Below the pieces are notes generated by a model that saw only the letters and a program-made list of their open reading frames with translations, was not told the origin of the DNA and made no database searches. A stretch of DNA of 64,000 nucleotides from JACKII01 sp041687435 (GTDB taxonomy: Bacteria > Pseudomonadota > Alphaproteobacteria > Bin95), in contig JAWLBX010000010.1 in assembly GCA_041687435.1 (NCBI GenBank), forward strand, positions 1-64,000. Reading direction: 5' to 3'. The position numbers were made by a program, and so were the translations under genes. Of this stretch, positions 58,687 through 64,000 are shown piece after piece; the stretch's first letter is position 1, and the number at the start of each line of letters is the position of its first letter.

Positions 58687-60033
58687 TCAGACGACACCGA
58701 AGGCCAGCATTGCATCGGCCACTTTCTTGAAGCCGGCGATGTTGGCGCCCTTGACGTAATCTACTACGCCATCCGGACCGGAGCCCTGGGCGACGCAGGC
58801 GGCATGAATGTCGCCCATGATCTTGCGCAGCGCCAGCCGCAGATCCTCCTCCTCCCGGTGCAGGCGGGCGGAATTCTGGCTCATTTCCAGGCCCGACATG
58901 CCGACACCGCCGGCATTGGCCGCCTTGCCCGGCGCATAGAGCACGCCGGCGCCTTGCAGGGCGGCGACGGCGTCGGCCGTGCAGGGCATGTTGGCGCCTT
59001 CCACCACAGCCTTGCAGCCATTGGCAATCAGGGTTCTTGCGTCACCCGCGTCCAGCTCGTTTTCGGTGGCGCAGGGCAACGCAATTTCGCATGGCACATT
59101 CCAGGGCGTTTGCCCTTCATGAAAGGTTCCGCCGAACTCATCCACATAGGCATTGATGCGGGCGCCACGCTGGTTCTTGTGTTTCTTGATCCAATCGAGC
59201 TTTTCCTGGGTGAACCCGTCGGGGTCGTGGATGAAGCCGCCGGAATCTGACAGCGTCACCGGCTTGCCGCCGCGGTGCAGCACCTTCTCCGCCGCGTATG
59301 TCGCGACATTGCCGGAGCCGGAGACCACGGCCGTCTTGCCCTCTATCGCATCGCCGGCGTGATGCAGCATGTCCTCCAGGAAGTAGACGACGCCATAGCC
59401 GGTTGCCTCTGTTCGCATCAGCGAGCCGCCGTATTCGATGCCCTTGCCGGTCAGTACGCCGCTGAACGTGTTGGTCAGGCGCTTGTACTGGCCGAACATA
59501 TAGCCGATTTCGCGGCTGCCGACGCCGATATCGCCGGCCGGCACGTCCACATACGGGCCGACATGGCGGTAAAGTTCGCTCATGAAGCTTTGGCAGAAGC
59601 GCATGATCTCATGCGGGCTGCGGCCTTTCGGATCGAAGTCTGCGCCGCCCTTGCCGCCGCCCATCGGCAGGCGGGTAAGCGAATTCTTGAAGATCTGCTC
59701 GAAACCCAGGAATTTCAGGACGCCCTGATTCACCGAGGGGTGGAAGCGAATGCCGCCCTTGTAGGGGCCAATCGAGTTGTTGAACTGCACGCGGTAGCCG
59801 CGGTTGACTTGGATTTCACCATTGTCATCGGCCCAACTGACCCGAAACGAAACGATCCGGTCAGGCTCGGACAGGCGTTGCAGAATTTTTTCCTCCGCAT
59901 AGATCGGGTGGGCGTTGATGAATGGAATGACCGTTTCTGCAACCTCGTGCACGGCTTGGTGAAATACGGTTTCCCCCGGATTCCGTTCCACCACCCAATC
60001 CATGAAGGTGGAAATGTCGACCTGCTCTACCAT
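58687..60033 (-). CDS. gdhA: NADP-specific glutamate dehydrogenase
   Basis: 448-residue enzyme for the reductive amination of 2-oxoglutarate. It has the hexameric GDH layout: QVNRGYRVQFNNSIGPYKGG (substrate region), NSLTRLPMGGGKGGADFDPK with catalytic lysines, PAGDIGVGSREIGYM and KGIEYGGSLMRTEATGYGVV. The nucleotide loop is GSGNVATYAAEKV, with Ser/Asp following in TLSDSGGF. At 448 residues it has the length of the small-type (NADP) GDH. About 200 bases of upstream region hold its promoter, divergent from the acetolactate synthase gene. Confidence 0.96.
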   Translation of the reverse strand: MVEQVDISTFMDWVVERNPGETVFHQAVHEVAETVIPFINAHPIYAEEKILQRLSEPDRIVSFRVSWADDNGEIQVNRGYRVQFNNSIGPYKGGIRFHPSVNQGVLKFLGFEQIFKNSLTRLPMGGGKGGADFDPKGRSPHEIMRFCQSFMSELYRHVGPYVDVPAGDIGVGSREIGYMFGQYKRLTNTFSGVLTGKGIEYGGSLMRTEATGYGVVYFLEDMLHHAGDAIEGKTAVVSGSGNVATYAAEKVLHRGGKPVTLSDSGGFIHDPDGFTQEKLDWIKKHKNQRGARINAYVDEFGGTFHEGQTPWNVPCEIALPCATENELDAGDARTLIANGCKAVVEGANMPCTADAVAALQGAGVLYAPGKAANAGGVGMSGLEMSQNSARLHREEEDLRLALRKIMGDIHAACVAQGSGPDGVVDYVKGANIAGFKKVADAMLAFGVV

Positions 60034-60234
60034 CGTGGCGTTCCATTATTGATCTTATGAAAGCCTGTCCCCTGCGATTCCGGCCTGCTCGGGACCGCGG
60101 TCAGAATTAAAACAATACCATGAGCGGTTCGTCACGGTCCAGCGAAGCGCATGGATTGGCCGGGAAATGCTTTCCTTTTTCAAACCGTGGTAGGATGCCT
60201 CAGGACATGTGGAAAACGAGTGGGTGACCCAGTC

Positions 60235-61881
60235 ATGAAAAAAGCATCGGATTTATTTGTCGAGGCGTTGGAGGCGGAGGGGGTCGAGTATGTTTTCGGT
60301 ATCCCGGGGGAGGAAAATCTGGATATTGTCGACAGCCTTTCACGGTCAACCAAGATCAAGCTGATCCTGACCCGGCACGAGCAGGCCGCGGGCTTCATGG
60401 CCGCCACCTATGGCCGCTTTACCGGCAAGACCGGCGTCTGCTTGGCAACGCTGGGGCCCGGCGCCACCAATTTTACCACCCCCGCCGCCTATGCACAGTT
60501 GGGCGGCATGCCGATGCTGATGATTACCGGGCAAAAGCCGGTGCGCAGTTCGAAACAGGGGCGGTTCCAGATCCTCGACGTGGTCGATATGATGGGGCCG
60601 ATCACCAAGTTCGCGCACCAGATCCAGTCCGCCGACAACATCCCGACGCGGGTGCGCGAGGCTTTCCGCCTGGCGGAGGAGGAGAAACCCGGCGCCACCC
60701 ATATCGAACTGCCGGAGGATATCGCGGCGGAGATGACCGCATCCGCCCCGATTCCGGCCTCTGCTGCGCGGCGGCCGATTGCGGAGGAAAAGGCGATTCG
60801 CGCCGCCGCCATGCGAATCGAGGCGGCCAAATCGCCGATCCTGGTCATCGGTGCCGGTGCAAACCGCAAGGTGACGAGCCGGATGCTGACCCGGATGGTG
60901 ACGGAAAAGGGCATCCCCTTCCTCACCACCCAACTGGGCAAGGGGGTTGTGGATGAGCGTAACCCGCTGTTCATGGGCTGCGCCGCGCTTTCCGCCGGGG
61001 ATTTCGTCCACCGGGCGATCCAGGCGGCCGACCTGATCATCAATGTCGGTCATGACGTGATCGAGAAACCGCCCTTTTTCATGGAAATGGGTGGAACCGA
61101 GGTGATCCATATCTCCTTCAACTCGGCAGAGGTCGATCCCGTCTACTTCCCGCAGATTGAGGTGATCGGCGACATTGGCAACGCGATTTGGCAGTTGAAC
61201 GAGACCGTGCACGCGCAACCGCATTGGGACTTCGACCGTATGATGCAGGTGAAGGCGGCCCATGACGAGAACATCCTGAAAGGCAGCGACGACGACCGCT
61301 TCCCGATCTATCCGCAGCGTTTGGTGCGGGATATCCGGGCCGCCATGCCGAACGACGGCATCATTTGCCTGGATAATGGGGTCTACAAGATCTGGTTCGC
61401 GCGCAACTATCCGGCGGCGATGCCGAACACGGTCCTGCTCGATAACGCGCTGGCCAGCATGGGCGCCGGCCTGCCCAGTGCCATGGCCGCCCACCTGTTG
61501 CACCCACAGCACAAGGTGATGGCGATCTGCGGCGATGGCGGTTTCATGATGAACAGCCAGGAACTGGAGACCGCCGTTCGCCTTGGCATGAATCTGACTT
61601 GTCTGATCGTGAATGACAGTTCCTACGGCATGATCCGCTGGAAACAGGCGAACATGGGCTTCCAGGACTGGGGACTCGAATTCGGCAACCCCGACTTCGT
61701 CAAGTATGCGGAAAGCTATGGCGCCCATGGTCATCGTGTCGAGAGCACGGCTAGCCTGGCGCAAGTGCTGGACCATTGCTTGAATACCAAGGGCGTGCAC
61801 CTGATCGATTGCCCGGTGGACTACTCGGAAAACAACGAAATCCTGAACAAGCGCATCAAGGAACTGAGCGCGGCGGTCTGA
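60235..61881 (+). CDS. thiamine-diphosphate enzyme, acetolactate-synthase large-subunit-like
   Basis: 548-residue TPP enzyme. The catalytic glutamate is in LILTRHEQAAGFMA near residue 51. TLGPGATNFTTPAAYAQLGG and PMLMITGQKP follow. The TPP-binding GDGGFMMNSQELETAVRLGM near residue 440 ends with the NDSSYG that contacts the Mg. The single-gene arrangement without a small regulatory subunit fits catabolic AlsS-like enzymes; other TPP enzymes such as sulfopyruvate or glyoxylate carboligase are related alternatives. ATG 60235 is chosen because the family begins there; the frame opens at 60151. It is divergent from gdhA. Confidence 0.88.
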   Translation: MKKASDLFVEALEAEGVEYVFGIPGEENLDIVDSLSRSTKIKLILTRHEQAAGFMAATYGRFTGKTGVCLATLGPGATNFTTPAAYAQLGGMPMLMITGQKPVRSSKQGRFQILDVVDMMGPITKFAHQIQSADNIPTRVREAFRLAEEEKPGATHIELPEDIAAEMTASAPIPASAARRPIAEEKAIRAAAMRIEAAKSPILVIGAGANRKVTSRMLTRMVTEKGIPFLTTQLGKGVVDERNPLFMGCAALSAGDFVHRAIQAADLIINVGHDVIEKPPFFMEMGGTEVIHISFNSAEVDPVYFPQIEVIGDIGNAIWQLNETVHAQPHWDFDRMMQVKAAHDENILKGSDDDRFPIYPQRLVRDIRAAMPNDGIICLDNGVYKIWFARNYPAAMPNTVLLDNALASMGAGLPSAMAAHLLHPQHKVMAICGDGGFMMNSQELETAVRLGMNLTCLIVNDSSYGMIRWKQANMGFQDWGLEFGNPDFVKYAESYGAHGHRVESTASLAQVLDHCLNTKGVHLIDCPVDYSENNEILNKRIKELSAAV

Positions 61882-61890
61882 ACTGGCGCA

Positions 61891-61905
61891 GGCCGGAAAC
61901 CGGCC
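61891..61905. terminator. small hairpin between convergent genes
   Basis: GGCCGG, AAA, CCGGCC forms a six-pair stem between the stop of the acetolactate synthase gene (61881) and the stop of the CofC gene (61909). It is short with no U-run and may be a minor bidirectional terminator. Confidence 0.35.
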
Positions 61906-61908
61906 GGC

Positions 61909-62598
61909 TCAGGGCGCGGCGGTTGCCAGCCGCTCCGCCAAACCGTGTCGGCGCGCCCATTCCGACGACTTGGTTACCAAGTCGGCGCGGGCCAGCAGCT
62001 TGGACAAATCTTCGGGTGTGTCGATATCCAAGGCAATGCCCGGCAGGCCGGTCAGAATCTGCGGCTCCACGCCGATGGCTCGCGCCTCCGCCAGATGCGG
62101 CTGAAAGCTGTCGTGGCCGAAATGGAAGGGGATGAGCGACGGCGGGGAGACAGCCAGTGCGTTCGAGCCGCGGAAATCGTGCGCCTGCACGATGGTCATG
62201 GCGCGGCCGGCAGCAGTGGTATGTGCGCGGATCAGCGTGTCGATCTCCGCTGGCGAGACACCCGGAATGTCGCCCGGCAGTTGCAGGGCGGCGGTGATGC
62301 CTTCTGCTTCCAGAATACCCATGGCCCGGGCTACCGCCTGCGACTGGCCGAGGTTTTCGGGCTCTCCCTCTGGCCGTGCACCGTAGCGGCGGGCCAACGC
62401 AATCGCCTCCGGCTCGTTGGTCAGAACCAGCACGCCGGCAAGACCGCTGGCGCACATGGCGGTCAGCACGTCTTCCACCATCAGCCGGAACAGCGCCCGC
62501 CGCTCGTCCGCCGATAGCGTCGGGCCGAGGCGGGTCTTGGCGTTCTCGAAATTCTTGACAGGGAGGACGCCCCACATGGCCAACCGCCGCTCCGTCAC
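61909..62598 (-). CDS. cofC: 2-phospho-L-lactate guanylyltransferase (coenzyme F420 synthesis)
   Basis: 229-residue nucleotidyltransferase that activates 2-phospholactate or phosphoenolpyruvate with GTP for making coenzyme F420. It starts with WGVLPVKNFENAKTRLG (the basic nucleotide-binding loop), then LFRLMVEDVLTA and ALQLPGDIPGVSPAEID, where the P-x-D motif binds the metal. NALAVSPPSLIPFHFG follows, and DIDTPEDLSKLL closes the fold; all are family hallmarks. GTG 62598 overlaps the stop of the upstream regulator gene by four bases; ATG 62577 is an alternative start. CofC is otherwise known from actinobacteria, archaea and some proteobacteria. Other F420 genes (CofD, CofE, CofGH) are not in the window. 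Confidence 0.88.
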   Translation of the reverse strand: MTERRLAMWGVLPVKNFENAKTRLGPTLSADERRALFRLMVEDVLTAMCASGLAGVLVLTNEPEAIALARRYGARPEGEPENLGQSQAVARAMGILEAEGITAALQLPGDIPGVSPAEIDTLIRAHTTAAGRAMTIVQAHDFRGSNALAVSPPSLIPFHFGHDSFQPHLAEARAIGVEPQILTGLPGIALDIDTPEDLSKLLARADLVTKSSEWARRHGLAERLATAAP

Positions 62599-63014
62599 TC
62601 GTCGACTGGGTTGTCCGGCTGGGCCGGGGGCAGCAGCGCCTGGATGGGTACATCGAGGGCGTTGGCGATCATTTGCAAGATCTCAACGGTCGGCACCGCG
62701 TCGTTGTCTTCGAAATGGGCAACGTCATCCTCGTCAAAGCCAATCCAGCCAGCCAGGATTTCGCGGGTCAGGCCGCGATGTTCGCGCCAGGCCGTAATCG
62801 GGTGGGCACCATCATGCACCGCGGTGGCGACCTCCTCCGGCACTTCGAATCCGGGTGCGTTCTGGTGCAGTGGGTGCTGTTGCTGGTCTTCCTCCCGCAT
62901 GTGCGGTTGCTGGCTGTCGTCGCCGGTCAGGGCCCAATAATCCTCGATTGGCAGCACCGCGTATTGCGGGCGGCCGTTGGCGTCGAGCAGGAATTGGACA
63001 GGGCCGCGGATCAT
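62595..63014 (-). CDS. antitoxin-like protein with HTH (Phd/XRE type)
   Basis: 139-residue protein in two parts. The N-terminal MIRGPVQFLLDANGRPQYAV then LPIEDYWAL resembles the short dimerisation segment of Phd/RelB-type antitoxins (a D-x-G-x-P-x-Y-x-V-L-P pattern). The C-terminal half is a Cro/CI-type helix-turn-helix: PITAWREHRGLTREILAGWI and EILQMIANALDVPIQALL. Such combined proteins are common antitoxins of RelE/HigB-like toxins, but no toxin gene is next to it. It may therefore be a solitary regulator. Its stop overlaps the start of cofC, so it may control or be co-made with that gene. Confidence 0.75.
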   Translation of the reverse strand: MIRGPVQFLLDANGRPQYAVLPIEDYWALTGDDSQQPHMREEDQQQHPLHQNAPGFEVPEEVATAVHDGAHPITAWREHRGLTREILAGWIGFDEDDVAHFEDNDAVPTVEILQMIANALDVPIQALLPPAQPDNPVDE

Positions 63015-63027
63015 GGCGTTCCTCCCA

Positions 63028-63468
63028 TCAGGCTTCGGTACGGGGGTCGGTTGCGGTCAGCCATCGCGAGCAGACGGCGACGGGCTCCCGCTCATAACCG
63101 AGCCGGCCGTAGAAGCCCAGCGCGGCCTCGTTCGTCTCCCGCACCATCAACTCCAGCTTGCGCACGCCACGGGCGCGAAGCCAGTCTTCGGCGGCTTGCA
63201 TCAGCGCGGTGCCGATACCCTGGCCCCTGCGGTCCGGCGGCGCGGAGAGATAATAGACCCAGCCACGATGTCCATCGTCGCCGACCATGACCGATCCGGC
63301 AATGGTGCCGCCATCGTCTGCGACCAGCACGGCCGACGATGGCCCGGCGAGCGCGCGGTCGAGGTCGCCTTCCGGCGGGTTCCACGGTCGTGTCAGCCCG
63401 CAGGCCTGCCAAAGCGCCAGCACGGCGGCACGGTCGCCATCGGCAAACGGGCGCACACAGACCAGCAT
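63028..63468 (-). CDS. GNAT-family N-acetyltransferase
   Basis: 146-residue acetyltransferase of the YpeA type. VCVRPFADGDRAAVLALWQA is the first strand and helix. Motif A is in WVYYLSAPPDRRGQGIGTAL near residue 75 with the acetyl-CoA loop RRGQGIG. MVRETNEAALGFYGRLGYE is motif B. The acceptor is unknown. ATG 63468 overlaps the stop of the dehalogenase gene (TGATG), so they are translationally coupled, and the regulator gene starts 13 bases downstream of its stop. Confidence 0.9.
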   Translation of the reverse strand: MLVCVRPFADGDRAAVLALWQACGLTRPWNPPEGDLDRALAGPSSAVLVADDGGTIAGSVMVGDDGHRGWVYYLSAPPDRRGQGIGTALMQAAEDWLRARGVRKLELMVRETNEAALGFYGRLGYEREPVAVCSRWLTATDPRTEA

Positions 63469-64000
63469 CAGCAGCCCAGCTTTTCCGCCAGTTCGGTAAA
63501 GCTCCAGGCGCTGATATCGATGCCGGGGCCGGGCTCTATGTCGGCCTTGCGGTTCTTGGTGCCGAATTCCAGCGGCCGGGCGACAAAGGCGGTGGACAGG
63601 CCCTGTGCCTTGGCGGCAGCCAGGTCGTTGTTGTGGGCGGCGGTCATCAGCACCTCCGCCGGTTTCAGGCCCAGCGCGTCGCAGGCGCGGGTGTACGCTT
63701 CCGGCTGCGGTTTGTAGGCCTGCACCACTTCCGAACCCAAGATGACATCCCATGGCAGGCCACCGTGCTTCGCCATGTTGACCATCAGCGCGATGTTGCC
63801 GTTCGACTGGGTGCCGATGATGAATTTCGTCTTGAGGCGCAGCAGGCCCGGCACGGAGTCCGGCCAGGGGGGCAGGCGGTGCCAGGCGGTGTTGAGGCGG
63901 TCGATCTCCGCATCTGTCAGGTGGCCAATCCCGAAGTCTTCCAGCGTCGCCAGCAGGTTCTCGCGGTGCAGAATGTCCAGCTTCGTAAACGGCCGCTCGC
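63468..64000 (-). CDS. haloacid dehalogenase type II (cut by window edge)
   Basis: The reading frame runs from the window edge to the stop at 63468, so the start is beyond position 64000. The visible C-terminal part (about 177 residues) has TKFIIGTQSNGNIALMVNMA, where the Asn/Ser-x-G-N is the second HAD motif. WDVILGSEVVQAYKPQPEAY is the third motif, with the catalytic lysine in YKP. AEVLMTAAHNNDLAAAKAQG is motif four, and FGTKNRKAD is typical of type II dehalogenases. It removes halogen from 2-haloalkanoic acids if active. The last gene of this kind in the operon overlaps GNAT by TGATG. Confidence 0.9.
   Translation of the reverse strand, partial: ERPFTKLDILHRENLLATLEDFGIGHLTDAEIDRLNTAWHRLPPWPDSVPGLLRLKTKFIIGTQSNGNIALMVNMAKHGGLPWDVILGSEVVQAYKPQPEAYTRACDALGLKPAEVLMTAAHNNDLAAAKAQGLSTAFVARPLEFGTKNRKADIEPGPGIDISAWSFTELAEKLGC

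Noticed and set aside
62595..63468. A complete toxin-antitoxin module
   Set aside because: The regulator looks like an antitoxin, but the neighbour is an ordinary YpeA-type GNAT rather than a TacT-like or RelE-like toxin, so a full module is not claimed.
1..64000. CRISPR arrays, tRNA or rRNA genes, prophage
   Set aside because: No regularly spaced repeats, no cloverleaf or conserved rRNA stretches and no phage structural genes were recognised; small RNAs cannot be excluded by eye.

Overview
The window is a GC-rich chromosomal segment, most likely from an alphaproteobacterium. Three things support this: the dapF-mtaB-ftsY gene order, the generally short spacers with many ATGA/GTGA start-stop overlaps, and the mix of acyl-CoA dehydrogenases, CaiB-type CoA transferase, TauD-type dioxygenases and luciferase-like flavoenzymes typical of Rhodospirillales-like heterotrophs. 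The species cannot be named from the sequence. No rRNA, tRNA, CRISPR array or intact mobile element was seen.

Layout. 1-600: the tail of an IS5-type transposase and an AT-rich spacer. 0.6-7.6 kb: isovaleryl-CoA dehydrogenase, MscL, an FMN nitronate-monooxygenase-like enzyme, a second acyl-CoA dehydrogenase, a DUF3095 protein overlapping an MDR oxidoreductase. 7-12 kb (minus strand): a likely four-gene operon with a b-cytochrome-like membrane protein, an Ogt alkyltransferase, a fused ferredoxin/molybdopterin oxidoreductase and a duplicated dimeric-barrel protein. 12.2-15.7 kb: four different non-heme iron oxygenases arranged divergently. 15.7-24.7 kb: ABC-F ATPase, Baeyer-Villiger monooxygenase, a PEP-CTERM-like secreted protein, a second TauD, a zinc alcohol dehydrogenase and an IlvD/EDD dehydratase. 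24.7-25.4 kb: a low-GC gene broken by one in-frame stop.

25.4-39 kb: gamma-glutamyltransferase-like protein, queA-tgt (queuosine), small genes, ftsY-mtaB-dapF, cupin, MFS transporter, a secreted gamma-glutamyltransferase, a luciferase-like flavoenzyme and an FMN alpha-hydroxyacid dehydrogenase. 39-47 kb: a DUF1326-DUF2182 pair, an SDR, a large PEP-CTERM protein with a sigma-54 promoter, another luciferase-like enzyme and two peptide-type ABC ATPases without permeases. 47-54.6 kb: enoyl-CoA hydratase, lipoprotein, MFS transporter, a potassium channel with a zinc ribbon, a relic of a second MFS gene, GNAT, an NTF2-FMO fusion, an MDR oxidoreductase and a third sorting-signal protein. 55-64 kb: enoyl-CoA hydratase, GIY-YIG-like protein, acyl-CoA dehydrogenase, CoA transferase, glutamate dehydrogenase, acetolactate synthase, and a minus-strand run of HAD dehalogenase, GNAT, an antitoxin-like regulator and CofC (coenzyme F420).

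Taken together the genes describe a versatile aerobic catabolist of branched-chain, carboxylic and organosulfur-type compounds. Many enzyme classes occur as dispersed pairs in this one window: MDR, TauD, MFS, luciferase-like, flavin monooxygenase, GGT and enoyl-CoA hydratase. The observations most worth following are the fused molybdoenzyme operon, the divergent iron-oxygenase cluster, the interrupted low-GC gene, the MFS relic, the sigma-54-driven PEP-CTERM gene, FtsY with its acidic region at the C-terminus, and CofC as a sign of F420.
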